A DNA stretch of 64,000 nt, taken from NCBI GenBank assembly GCA_028532985.1, contig JANCIK010000001.1:3658001-3722000 (forward strand), written 5' to 3'. Below are positions 47,216-59,532 of this stretch, piece after piece. This stretch comes from Stropharia rugosoannulata. Taxonomy: Eukaryota > Basidiomycota > Agaricomycetes > Agaricales > Strophariaceae. Positions within the stretch are counted from its first letter, which is position 1, and each line of letters begins with the position of its first letter. The notes beneath the pieces are model-generated. The model saw nothing but the letters and a program-made list of their open reading frames with translations. It searched no databases and had not been told where the DNA came from. The translations under genes and the position numbers were made by a program.

Positions 47216-48259
47216 CGTCGTACGAGGAAGGAGTGAACGGGCGTGTACTTCTTATAGTGAGTGTTGAAGTAGAGTGATCAAAAGATCCCGCGCCCGCAGT
47301 TCAGTAATGTTACCGCACCATGTGGTAATTTCTTCCAGGAAGATAACACCCACCCTGCCGCACCCACCCTGTCATACGAAGGACCTGCTGATACTAGGAG
47401 TCTAGGACGCAGGTAGTGGTCAAGGCAAACGCCTTCAGATATATTTGGAATCTAAATCTAATCAGTTACTCTGCAGTTACTTATACGCACACCTTTTGCG
47501 CACCTTGGTTAGTATCGAGTACAGGACCGAATGATAGGCATCTTCGTACTTGCAGATATGTAGAGAGGTGTTGTAGCGGCTCAAAGTTCCGGTTTCTGCG
47601 GGGCGCACGAACTTTATTTAGCCATTGCCATTCATTGGCCATTCACGTGGGCCAATCGTCTATTATAGTCTTCGGTTGGTCTTCGGGAATCGGAAGTTCG
47701 AGCGTCTAAGATGGGACATTTGAATGGTGTGCAAATTGGTGTGAGATTGAATTAAAGTAGACGATGACATGACCGTCGAGCGAGTTACGAGCGAGGAGGC
47801 AAGTCGCGGCACACCGCAAGATCTTGCGTAGTGACCTTGAGTCACATTCACGGGTCACGACTTTCGGTCCAGGACTTGACAGGACTTGACTTTCCCTTTG
47901 ATTCCCTGCTTGTTCCTGCAATCATCGGACGCATATACTACTCCCACCTTCATTTCCAAGCTCAGCCTCAGTGCACTCTGACTGTAATTGCATCTTCACA
48001 GATCTTGACACGGCCATTGCGTTTAGTCTCTCTGGGATGATGGAAAGTTGAAACGGGGCCTTTCACAGCGTTTCAAATTTCATGGCCTGAATCAAGTCCG
48101 ACCAGGGTTGACGTTGGATGCTGGACTACTACTTACGCCATGAGGCACATGATGTCCCAGGTCCCAGCACTGCTTTATATGATTATATCTATTCAAACCC
48201 TCAGGCCTCAACTCTTGAGTCCCGCGTTAGGGGATTTGCTGCATTCTGCATAACAGACT
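47216..48259. other. Intergenic, divergent region between ABCC transporter and NACHT-WD40 gene
   Basis: About 1 kb holding both promoters. Contains CACCCACCCTG twice near 47347 and 47361, and a duplicated AGGACTTGAC near 47872-47890. No gene called. Confidence 0.5.
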
Positions 48260-51200
48260 ATGTCCAAATCCAATCCACAGTTTTTCCCAAATGCAAACAA
48301 TCTTATTCTCAACAATGTGTCCGTACAGAACGTTCAAGGAAATTACTACAACGGTGTTGGTGAGTTACACACCTTTCAATCATCTTTGAGAAGTTTGGCT
48401 TAAAGAATACGCACTATAATAACAGATCCTGACTGGATTGGTACGCGAATCATTCATTTCGCTTTATCGAATCAGACTAATATGCAGGTTGACGAACAGA
48501 GCTGAACTCAATGGTATATGCGAGTAATGCTGGATATAATGCCACAAAGCAGTGCCTCCCGGGTACACGAGTGGATATTCTTGACGATCTCGAAGACTGG
48601 GCCCTTGGAAAGAAACCACAGGCTCCCCCCATGGTCTGGCTAAACGGCTCAGCAGGGACCGGAAAATCATGCATAGCGCATACCATCGCGCTCAGGCTCG
48701 ACCACACCGGGAACCTAGGCTCTTTCTTCGCTTTTGATAACTCATATCTTTCTGAGAAACGGCACGAAAAGGTGTTCAGCACGATCGCTCGCGACTTGGC
48801 AGCACGTAACGTAGGTTTCAAGAAAGTGTTAGCTGAAGCGCTCCAGAAGAAAAGCTGGCTTAGGTCGACGGACATCATACAGCAGTGGGAAATGTTGGTG
48901 GTTCAGCCAGCTGTTCATCTTCAGAATGAAGGACCGATCTTAATCGTCATTGAAGCTCTTGACGAAAGTGGGGATTCTGACTCTCGCACCCACCTTCTCG
49001 ATATCCTTGGACGCCGCTTGAAAGAGCTTCCACCAAACGTCCGCATTCTTCTGACATCGCGTCCGCTAGACGACATCTCAGAAGCTCTGGAAGGAAGCCA
49101 TACTACTCTTTGCAGGTACATGAATGATATTCCACGATCGGATACCGAGCACGATATCCATATGTACATCTCCGCACAACTGGCTCGCGTAGGAGGGTCC
49201 TTTTTCGACCGTAGCAGAGTTCAAGTCCTGGTCAACCTTGCGGAGGGTCTTTTCCAGTGGGCTTTCGTTGCCTGCCAGTTCATCAAGGGTACTGGGAAAA
49301 TATCGAACCCAAAGAAGCAGTATAACATAGTCATCAGCTCGTCTGGCACTACCGGTATGGCAAAGCTGGATAGCCTTTATGAGACTGTTTTACGATCCAT
49401 CGTTGATGATGATAGCATCGATCTTTTCCGCTCCGTGATGGGACAAATCCTGGGCGTTTTCGAACCACTGTCCATTAATGCTTTAGCAGAGCTGCGGGAC
49501 CACTTCCCCCCATCCAACGTTGTTAATGACGGTGAAGATATTAGTTTGGTCCTAAGGCATATGGGGCCACTGCTCAGCGGAATCTCCAATCCCTGCACCC
49601 CTATTCGACCACTCCATTCCTCGTTCCTGGACTACCTAACCGACAAAGCGCGAAGTAAAGATTTTCACATTGACAACTCGACCCATAGTCGCGACCTGGC
49701 TCTCGCATCTCTTGAAGTCATGCAGACTTATCTTTGTTTTAATATTTGCCAGCTCGAGACATCATATTTGCTCAATTCCGATATTCTCGATCTTCAAGAG
49801 CGCATACGCAAGTACATCTCCCCCGGATTTGCATATGCTTGTCAATACTGGGCTCGACATGTTCACGATACGACGTTTGACCTGCACGCCTCTGATTTCG
49901 TGCGCCATCTCCTATATAACAACTTCCTGTACTGGGTTGAAGTTTTGAGTCTTCTGCAGCGTGTTACAGTTGCGTCACATGCACTGTCTCTTATCATGGC
50001 ATGGGCGCAGGTATGTACACATCTTCCGTTTGGCAGAGGTATGATATTAATTGAATCATTCAGAGTCGCAAAGAAGCAAAGGATATCGTTGACTTCTCAT
50101 ATGATGCTCAGCGGTTCATTCGCATGTTCGGGGGTGCAATTACGCAAAGTACGCCCCACCTGTACCTGTCCGCCCTCCCATTCGCTCCCGAAAACTCTCT
50201 CGTGAGCCAGAAATATGCACAAAGGTTTCCTGGTGCCCTACGCGTCGCATCTGGCCTTATGTCAAATTGGCCTGCCTGCCAGAATGTCCTGCATGGACAC
50301 CAGGCACCTGTACTTTGCTCTGTGCTCTCTCCCGATGATAGCCTAATCGTTTCTGGCTCTGCCGATGCAACGGTCCGCGTCTGGGATGCAGAAACTGGGG
50401 AAACCGTCCTTGGCCCATTTCTCACGCACAGTAATGAAATCACCTCAGTTAGCTTCTCACCGGACAGCAGGCTTATTGCATCGGCATCAAAGGACTGCGA
50501 AGTACGCATCTGGGATGCGCGTACTGGCAAACCCGTTGGCGAGCCGTTGGTGCATACCAACGTAGTTGAATGTGTCGTGTTCCATTTGGATAGCAAACAC
50601 ATTATCTCTGGCTCGTACGACAAATTAATACATGTCTGGGACGTAGAAACTGGGAAAGAGGTGTGCCAGGCTTTGACAGGTCATACAGCGCAGGTCACTT
50701 GTATTGCAGTTTCGCCGGACGGAAAACACTTTGTGTCGGGGTCAGCCGACTACACCCTACGCACTTGGAGAACTGGACCGTATGAAAACGTTGGCAACCC
50801 ATTTGAAGGACATAGTAACTGGGTTACTTGTGTCACTTACACTATGGACGGAACGCGTATTATATCGGGCTCACGAGATAAAACCATTCGGGTCTGGGAC
50901 ATAGAAACAGGCGTCACGGTGATAGGTCCCTGTTGTGGCCATATTTCTCCAGTTTCGTCTATTGCTCTCTCTCCTGATAATACATACATCATTTCAGGGT
51001 CATACGACCAAACCATGTGTATATGGGACGCACACACTGGTCAGACGATTGTGGATCCCATTGCTGGGCACACGGACTGGATTTATGCGGTCGCATTTTC
51101 TCGAGATGGGAAGCGTTTCGTCTCCGGTGCCCGCGACAACACGATACGCATATGGGACGTGGATATCGCCACAAAAGCTAGAACAAAGCGCATCGAGAAG

Positions 51201-52451
51201 CATAAATGCTGGATAGAGAGTATTGCAATCTCTCCAGATGGTCGGCGAATCGTTTCGGGCGCTGCAGATCTTGACACTCCGATTAGAATCTGGGACATGG
51301 AGGAGAGTGTCACAGATTTATCTCCAGAGGCATTTAAAGGACATACACACTTTGTCTGGGGTGTTGCATACTCACCGGATGGGAGGTATATCGTATCCTC
51401 CTCCGTTGACAAGACATTGCGTATATGGAATGCAGAAACAGGAGAGGATCTACTTGGCCCTCTCATAGGTCATGCCGACCGTGTATCATCTGCTGTGTTT
51501 TCATACGACGGCAAATATATCTTCTCGTCGTCCCGGATGGACGGCACCTTACGCGTCTGGGACTCGCATACTGGCATTGCAATAGGCTGTCCCTTGCCAT
51601 CTTTCACAGGTTGTATAGCGGCCTCTCCGAACAGTTATCACGTTGCTGCCGGGTCGCAACAGACGCACGAAATACGCATATTTGATGCAGTACAAGGCGC
51701 CCAACTGGGGTCGGGACTTCGGGGCCACACTGGAGACTTTACTTGCATAGCCTTCTCACCGGATGGCAAGCGTATAATATCTGGCTCACGCGACCATGTA
51801 ATCATCGTTTGGGATGCACAAACAGGTGCCATTGTTATGACTTTGTATTGTAATAAGAGGTCGAAGTATCCCTGCTATCCAGAGTGTTTAGCAGTATCTC
51901 CTGATGGACGATTTATTATTGCTGGCCTGCACGACGACTCTATACGACTATGGGACGCCGATGATGGAAGTGTCGTAGCTGAGCCTTTCACTGGCCACAC
52001 AGCTCCAGTCATAAGTATCGCTATTTCTATGGACGGCAACTACATCATATCAGGATCAGAAGACCAGGCTATTCGGGTGTGGGATATACAAATAGGCAAA
52101 TACAAATCTCTGAACAAAAGCAGTTACACTTTGCAAGGTCAGAGGGCATCAAACTGCATAGTGCAGTTTTCGACAAAGGCGGAGCACGCGTTGAAGAACA
52201 ATGATCTTCTCTTTGAAGGCTTTGATTTCTCCGCTATGTATTGGAAAAACAACATTGAAGTTAATACTAGCACTGGATGGATTATCGGTCCCCAAAATAG
52301 GAGACTTCTATGGGCCCCGCACGACCATCTTACAGGTCTCGTTACACATCGGACCAAGAAAATATTCAGCGCGGAGGTTACAGAGCTTGATCTTAGCAAT
52401 TTCGCACATGGACCCTTATGGACTACATGCTTCCGCGATTCGGGGGATTGA
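48260..52451 (+). CDS. NACHT-WD40 STAND protein (NLR-like)
   Basis: Signal-transduction ATPase of the STAND class, the fungal NLR-like family linked to non-self recognition and programmed cell death in filamentous fungi. Exons: 48260-48359, a 15-nt micro-exon 48426-48440, 48500-50010 and 50064-52451; total 4,014 nt, exactly divisible by three, giving 1,337 residues. The short N-terminus (MSKSNPQFFPNANNLILN, then NVSVQNVQGNYYNGV) is encoded by exon 1. Walker A is WLNGSAGTGKSC near 48640, Walker B ILIVIEALDESGD near 48935; the sensor-like RILLTSRPLDD lies near 49040. The C-terminal half has 14 WD40 repeats (from about 50290 to 52100), each with the GHTxxVxxVAFSPDGxxIxSGSxDxTIRVWD pattern, enough for two seven-bladed propellers. 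A 100-residue tail (YWKNNIEVNTSTGWIIG, RRLLWAPHDH) ends at TGA 52449-52451. Ligand and effector unknown. Confidence 0.93.
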
Positions 52452-53378
52452 CTTCATTACGTACTGTTTAGAGTGCCTGAAAGCAACGTTTTTGCGTACA
52501 TGTACAATAAAAATTAGAGGGTCTTGTGAGGCCATCAGAGAAAATGCCGGGTGATTTTCATTCAGGGAATGAAGCACCTGGTGGACGTAGCAGTCTGCTA
52601 TTCCTTTGGTGAGTCAAGTCTCCGTAAGTACAGTCAAACGGCAGTTTATGTGTCCTCGATCCACGGTGAGATAAGCTCAAACATATCGCCAGAGGGTGCT
52701 ACCAATGTGCTACTTCAAGCATATTACCAGCGAAGAAGTCAAGGTCGCCCTCATCCTTGCTTAGTTCAACGAGAGTCAACAAGCAATACAGCGGGTTCCG
52801 TTATTCGAGGACCTAGAGGGTTTCAAGTGTTTTGGGTCACGTTTCAGGAAATGGTCCGTGCGCGTTTCTCTGGGGTACATAAGGGATGGTCGGACATTTG
52901 AACAACTCATACTTACCTTGATGGCATAGGCCCCTTCAAGTACCTGGGTCTGTGGGCCGTGGAAATCCCCCATAGCACGGCGACCTTGTCCTCAGGGGGT
53001 GTCTGCGGCTTGTATGGGCTTAGGCTCATGCACCGTCTCAATATTTCCCTGTCCCGCTCCGGCCACTCTGGCTGGGCGGGCTTCTTTTTTGCCGCTCCGC
53101 TCTCCTAACCCTAACCCTAGCTACCTGCCATACATAGTAATTGCTACCATATTTGTCGTGTTAGTGTCGTAGTAGTAGTAGTTTTGATCAAATTTCATGT
53201 CAGCTTCCCATTATCCAGGCAATTTTAAGATGGTTTAGCAAACATATGTCATTAAATGCCTATGCTAAACTATGTACTATGAGACTATTCCAATCATTGT
53301 GAAGACTTTAACCTTATTATAACTTGCTTGAGTAGAAATGTTGATGAGCAACAGGGCACTAGTTCCAACAGAGTTTGA
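52452..53378. other. Degenerate stretch downstream of the NACHT-WD40 gene
   Basis: No complete gene. On the minus strand, 52930-53100 reads in one frame as a coding-like peptide (PAQPEWPERDREILRRC, SLSPYKPQTPPEDKVAVLWG, then a GTAAGTATG donor at about 52920), but no start codon is available and the next segment has a stop. It may be the remnant of an unknown gene. A GTAGTAGTAGTAG run lies near 53170. Confidence 0.35.
53104..53120. repeat. Short interstitial telomere-type repeat
   Basis: CCTAACCCTAACCCTAG contains about two and a half copies of CCCTAA, the complement of TTAGGG, the telomere repeat of most filamentous fungi. It is isolated and far too short to be a telomere. Confidence 0.6.
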
Positions 53379-54360
53379 TCAATAACCCCATGAATTCACA
53401 GCACTCGAGATGACGGGCTCAGAATTTTGAAGCCTGTCCACAGATGGCCAAGGCATTGTCTGAATGAAAGGTGTAGCTTCCGAAGTGCTTGTGTAACTGA
53501 AATTGAGCTCCTCGTCCAAGCACCAAGCCATGAGGCACGGCTCCGTCAGAGCTATTAGAGTCGAGGGAGAGATTGGCCGAATAATACACGGCGGGCAGTC
53601 AGTCTCGACTGGTACTATCTGCGCATATATGCTGCCTGCAGTGCGTTCTGCAAGAGGATAACGCTCATGTTGACCAGAGAAGTCGAGAGATAGACCACTA
53701 AACGCGGTTTCGTGATGAACACTCCAGTTATCGATCCTCCTGGTGCTCACACCCTGAGTATATGCGGTGTCTAAAGCCCTTGTCGCCCGAACATCTTGCA
53801 CCGTAAAGTCGACATCCTCCTGCCTGTGCACTTGACATACAGCGCGCGTTAGCTCATATTGTGAAGCTGTTTCAGCAGAGTATACCATGTACGCTCGATA
53901 GCATGGACTGCAGCACGGCCTTGCTTCTCGCGGCGTAGGGAAGGGGCACAGGCGCTGTGATAGTCAGCCCGTCCGGCGTATAGTTCCCCTTGTCCCCTCC
54001 TTCGTAAGACCGACCGGGCGAGCTGTAGGGGTCGCCAAGCGTGCTGTTTCTAGAGTGCACCAGTCTCACTTCGAAAGGGTCTTGCAAAGCCGTCCACAGA
54101 TGCGGCAGCTCCCCGCTCGCATATACGCTTCTGCCACGCTCACTGCGGGGCTCGTCCGCCCAGTTCGAATTCTTAGCCTCATTGCCTAGAGAATGGACGC
54201 GCAGATCTGAAGCCTGCGGCCCGAAGTTATGCGCGTCCATGAGAATTTTTTTCTCCTGTCCTCTTCTCCTTAGTGTCGAGAACAACTTAGTATGCGGCAG
54301 GTCGAGGGAGAAGAGCACAGCAAAAGAGGGAAGGGCTTGGCAGTCGCGGTCTGGCGCCAA
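53379..54360 (-). CDS. Hypothetical protein, two exons
   Basis: I do not recognise the family. Two long minus-strand open frames, 53872-54360 and 53379-53888, overlap and can be joined by an intron with a GTACATGG donor near 53890 and a GGCAG acceptor near 53821, reading SMLSS to EDVDFTVQD in frame. The start could be the non-ATG-limited MAPDRDCQ region or, more likely, ATG 54240 (MDAHNFGPQASDLRVHS). The protein is Ser/Thr/Pro-rich with no membrane segment; it contains SERGRSVYASGELPHLW and ends in AVNSWGY at 53379. The neighbourhood offers no functional hint. It may be a lineage-specific gene, and the coding call itself is moderate. Confidence 0.45.
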
Positions 54361-55474
54361 CGTAAAAATAAATAAATAAGGGTATTTTTAGCGCGCGTCC
54401 CCTGCCCCATCCTTCCTAGTACGGAGTGATAGCAGTTCTTCACACCTACTCCGGGCCCAGACCACCCCCATCCTGTGATATCGGAGTGGATCTATAATGG
54501 ATGGTACATAGATGGCCATCGGAGCGCAAGCTTAACGCAAAAAAGCTAGGTCTGAGAGCTGCCATTAATCTTATTTCCCCCGTCGCTTCTGCTTCGATGC
54601 TGGTGCTGTGTGGCAGTCATAACACAAGTCCGGTGCTCAGAATTTTTGACTTTGTGGGACGGATTCCACGGATCGGAGAACATATTGCCATAAATGATAG
54701 TAGTGTATAGTTCAGTAGTGTATAGTTCAGAGCTTGTATCACTATGATTTCATTCCGCTCGGTGGTTATGTAGATGCTGGGCAATCATACCGTGCTGTCA
54801 ATGATTGCAGTGTCATAAAAATCGTTAGAGCTGCCAAAATATTGGTTCAGGCCAGAACGAGTGTACGAGGGTCTATCATTCTTCTTGAGTTAAGCTATGG
54901 ACATCCTTCGCTCACCAGTAGGCATTAGCTACTGCTAAGTGATACTGGCCTAGCAGATACGCTTTAACTCGCAGTTAAGCTGTGAGATATTTGCACTGCA
55001 GACTCGGCGGTTGAGAGATATGCGCCCGTTGCAGTTTCTCGTGTAAGTACTCATTTGATCCGCAGGTTTTAACAAGCGTTACGGCATTTGCCTTTCCGAA
55101 TCACATACATATTCACTAGTGACATCGTCTAGAAGAAGCATCCGTGCTCACCACTGCTTCGATATGTCGCAATGCCGATGGGCGCGTGGACTCTTAGACG
55201 AGATGTCAGACCTTCGAGGCGAAGTCAAGGACATGCTAGGATATGTCATGCAGCCTCATGGCTGTAGGAGTGATTCCATCTGTTATGTCAAATGTCACAG
55301 AATACAGTTCGCTGCTTCTCAGCGGTCTGTCATTCCTCAAATGTACAACACGACGTACGCGTGAAGCCAGCTAGACTCAATACGTCGTGCTTAGCCCATA
55401 CGCACAGCTTCATCAGTCATCAAATGCCCGGAAATCGCACCGACATGAAATTCAGTGGGTATATGCGCACTTGA
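54361..55474. other. Intergenic, no gene seen
   Basis: About 1.1 kb between the hypothetical gene's start and the Uso1 3' end. Contains only short open frames and a 15-nt tandem duplication (see separate entry). Confidence 0.5.
54701..54730. repeat. Tandem 15-nt direct repeat
   Basis: Two exact copies of TAGTGTATAGTTCAG at 54701-54715 and 54716-54730. Probably a replication-slippage duplication. Confidence 0.85.
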
Positions 55475-58400
55475 TTACTCGTCCTCATCCTCATCCTCGT
55501 CTGCCTCATCTTCAGAAACATCTAGGCCTGCCTCCTTCATACGCGCTTTGTCTTTTCGCCTCTTGCTGGTGACCTCATCTAGCAGTACCAGAAGATCCTC
55601 TTGCTCCTTTTCTACCTCCTTTCTCTTTTGTTCAGAAGACGCGACTTCGGCCTGAAGGGTCTCGACCTGTTTCTCGAGTTCTACGAGCTAAGCCGTGCAA
55701 AGGTGTCAGAAAATTTAATGCCGAGGAATGCATATTTGGCAAGTTCAAACCTTTGGAGCATGCGCACTCGTTTCGTTTAAGCGTTTCTGCAGGGTCTCAA
55801 TCTCCCCAGATTGCTTCCGAATGACATCGCGAAGAGACGCGATGAGCATTGCCGATTCTGCATTTTGTCCATTCGTCGAAGATAGTTGATCGGGATCAGT
55901 CGAGAACCCACGCTGAATAGTATCTATGGATGTTAACAATCAGCGCTCCTTTCCGCCTTCTGATCTCCAACGAAAAATAGACACAAAAAAGTAGATCAAG
56001 AATAGAGTATAACATACAGTAGTTTGACTTCCAGAAGTCCACAAAGGCCCAATCGAACCATATTTCCGCCTCCTCCGCGCCGCTTTGTTTCCCAGACGGC
56101 GGGAGCGCAGTCGAGGCAGAAAGCGAGAGAACAATTGAGTCGGGGCCAACTGCCTTAAACCGCTCATCTTCGCGGAATCGTGCCATCTGTCCAATTAGAG
56201 TATCCACACTTAAACGGCTAACTATGGGATGAATAGTTGTTCTGTAATATTTTTTGACAACATATGAATATGTCAGAACTTTATATATGCGCCTAAGAAG
56301 ACTTACCTTGTAATCTCGCCGGGGTCACGGTTGAATTCGTAGCATATTCCGAGGAGGAAGGCACATAGACCTGGTACAAGAGAGTCCACCTCCGAGGTCT
56401 GGTTAATCGGCTCGACCAACTATGAAAATAGTTTTTAACAAAAAGAGACTGGTACATGCAACACGAGTCAGGCCACTCACGACGCCAAGCCCTCCAGCAT
56501 CCAAGAAGTCGCGAACCGACTTCGGGTCTTCCCAGAGCCACTGGGACAGTAGCGCAAGGTACCCCACGACGTATCTATCCCATTCCCTCGCTTCCCGATC
56601 AGAGGTATTGCTCCTTGAACGGGAAAGCAGCGCGAGAGAAAGATTTTCTGTCAGAGTTTGTAACAGAGTTTGATGTTCGTCCTCATCTTCGGGCACTTCC
56701 GCAGTCGGTGGAGGTCCGCCGTCTGCCGGTACAAAGAATTGTGACTGATCATTTTCTGCTGCGGGGCCTGGGACGATAAGACGTGCAGCGGCCTTGGCTC
56801 TAGGGGAGCCGCGCAATAGATGCGCAAATAATAAAGTAGCTATATGCGTTGATGTGACAGCAGCAGGATCCAACGGGGAGTCCGCAGAGGGCGGTCGGGA
56901 CAAAGCGTGTAATAGAGGTGTCGACTTTGACCGCGAAGAGGTATCTAGAAGACAAAATAAATTGCATGTGCAATCAGATAGTAGGATTAACACGCACCAG
57001 ACTCGTCTGGAGGTACCATGCTCTCAACGATGACTTGTCGAATTTGATCCTTGCGAACAAAGTTCTGTTTCCATAAGTTGATGTTAGAGATACACCAGAC
57101 TGAAAACTACGCACTTCAAAAACCCCAGCGGCCGCACTTCTCAATTCGAGGCTCTCCTTCGTCCGTTTCGCAGCATCCAGGCCGTTGTATTCACCGTGTA
57201 TTGCAAGTTCAATAAGCGCATCAAGAGCGGAAGCTAGTTCTAGACGATCCCACTCTTCGCCATTTGTGTCTGGAACAGGCACGTACGGAGTAAGTGAAAT
57301 TTCGGACAAGGGAAAGTTAATGCTGGTGGGTAGTAAGCGGAGACACTGGTAAAGATCATTCAATTGACGCTCTTCAAATTTTTGTGTAGGACCATACTTG
57401 AGTTTTTAAATTCGTAGGTGCATTAGATGCAAGAGCTGTTTCAACAAGGCATCGGGTGAAAGGCAAGTTTTCCGAGACCTGTAACCACAATAAGACGGTA
57501 GACGCGGACAAGTAGAGCAATGCTTACACCATTCCCTTTCGATCCAATGAGCATCCCCATTATACCGATTATGAGAGACGTGTTAGTCTGCTTTTGGTCA
57601 TCCCAAAATTGCAAAGCGAATTCTTGAGGGGCGGTGGATTGAATATCCAACTGGACAGGGAATTGAAGGAATGCGCACAGAACTGGTGGTAAAGAAGTCT
57701 CTTTGAAATAGCTCTGCGGGGCTGTGATGAGAGTGTTATTAACAAATATATTGAATCCACATACCTGATTTGAACTGTTGAATCGCAGTAATCCATCAAT
57801 GCATGTTAGAGCTCCTTGAGCCACGAGACCTCCGTCTACGCCTCCTTCTTGAGTAACCGTATTAAAGAGTTTTTCGAAAGCACCCTCGAAAGCGAGAACC
57901 TTCTGAATATCAGGACTCTGGTATATCAGAGCTTGAACCATTGTAATGGCCTCTGTTTAAAGGCAAGTCAGTATCTACGTAATCGAAATGGAAGGAGAGG
58001 GTGCGGCGAGTGCCTGCTTGTCGATAGATTAGAAATCCAGGAGCTCACCATTACGTATGATTTCTCTCTTATCTTCCAGCACAGAGATAATACTGCCTGG
58101 GCCAGCAGGTGCAGTGAGAAAATAGCTTTGAACAGCTTGCCGCCGATTGCGAAGTAGCGTTGTCAGGAATTGAAGTGTAGCGAAACGAACGTAGAAATTG
58201 GTATCTCCTAGTAGAGTGAATAAGGTATGTGTAGTCTTTTCAGACTTAATGACGATGTCTGTGTGCTTAAATCCGAGTTCCTTGCTGCCAGGTGTTGTGT
58301 CTTCTGTTTGGCACAGGACGTCCAGTGTTTCTAAAGTAGCCTTCCCCATGTCCGGGTCGATTTCCGCGTCATTGTAGAGAGATTCCAAGAGACCAGACAG

Positions 58401-58589
58401 CGCTCTCGCTCCGACTTCATCTTTGCAGTCCCTCGAAAGCCCTTTAAGTGCTAGAACTGCTGCTCTCCTATCGGCGAGCAGAGTAGCGGGGGCGAGCCGA
58501 TCGCTCAGTCTTCCGATGGTATCTGTTGGCGTTTGGGGTGCCCCTGTCGGGCCACGAAGAGCGACGTAGGTTTGTGAGAAGAATTCCAT
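55475..58589 (-). CDS. USO1: Vesicle-tethering factor Uso1/p115
   Basis: General vesicular transport factor that tethers COPII vesicles to the cis-Golgi. ATG 58589 (MEFFSQTYVALRGPTG). An armadillo-like globular head starts with RRAAVLALKGLSRDCKDEVGARAL (58430-58480), followed by DTNFYVRFATLQFLTTLLRNRRQAVQ, MVQALIYQSPDIQKVLAFEGAFEKLFNTV (57850-57940) and SYFKETSLPPVLCAFLQFP. Further head exons include ATLLFAHLLRGSPRAKAAARLI near 56800 and WDRYVVGYLALLSQWLWEDPKSVRDFLDAGGLGV near 56500. The C-terminus is a coiled coil (LVELEKQVETLQAEVASSEQ; EKEQEDLLVLLDEVTSKR near 55570-55690) and an acidic tail (VSEDEADEDEDEDE) at TAA 55475, as in the family. The coiled coil is short, more like animal p115 or other filamentous fungi than the very long rod of S. 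cerevisiae Uso1. About ten introns. Confidence 0.92.
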
Positions 58590-59532
58590 GCGCCGCCTGT
58601 AGAATGTGCTTATGAAGAAACTTGTCCAAATGAGTTTCAAGCAGCGAGGACAGTGACAGTCTGCAGAGCCTTGGGCAACTCGCGTCTCCAAATTCCGACT
58701 GCTGTCGTTGTCAGTGTTATCGAGCTTCCACGTGAGAGTGTGCACATGACCGGCCCGGAGTTCCCGTCAGTGGATTCACTGGTGACAAACCCATCTTTAA
58801 GGATTATTTATGTTGTCGTCAATAAAACCAATTCCTACCCAATCCATACTGATACTGCTCCAGTAATACCAAGCCATAGGAGTGCACTTGAGCTGGGTGT
58901 CTGTGTCTTCAGCCTCCCAAGCCTGGACTCCGATGGGGAAACAAATACATGCTTTGAGCGTTTATGAGGATCTTAGCTTCCCTGGTTTAACGATGACTCT
59001 TCCTATATGCAAAGATCTGATTTTGGGTGAAACAGACCAACGGTTAGTTCTAAGACATAAAGTATTATCAAGCCCGATTGTCCTCATACCTGTCATCTGC
59101 ATTCTGTCTTATCATAGGATCTATCTTTCCGAGGAGCAAATGGACTCGTTGAATATCATACCAAGCTTATACGAGGAGTTTATATCAGGTATCAATATAT
59201 CAATCAGATATAGTAGAAGGGCATTATAGCTACTCCCTTATTAACTTGTCATAATTGCGCGAGCAAAAATTGGGAGAGGGGGCGAGGGACTTCATAAATT
59301 CGAACAAGACAACAAGTCATATATCCATCCCAGATCGCTTCAGAGGTACATTTAACTTGTTTACATTTTTTTTATCACTAAACATTAACATTACAACAGA
59401 TTATTGAAGTAAAAATACTGCCCGTACAGATACTCTACAGTCCTTCCGGAGAAGGTGGGGTAAAATGAAACAGACTACATCGTATGGATCTACATGAAAA
59501 TAGGATAATGTTACTCCATGGTTATAATAAGT
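58590..59532. other. Intergenic, no gene seen
   Basis: 5' region of Uso1 (minus) and 3' flank of the class V aminotransferase gene (minus). Plus-strand open frames at 58653-59229 have no recognisable domain and no splice context. A poly-T stretch lies near 59367-59373. Confidence 0.5.

Noticed and set aside
58653..59229. Plus-strand open frames opposite and beyond the Uso1 start
   Set aside because: They partly shadow the Uso1 5' region, and no domain or coding signature was found.
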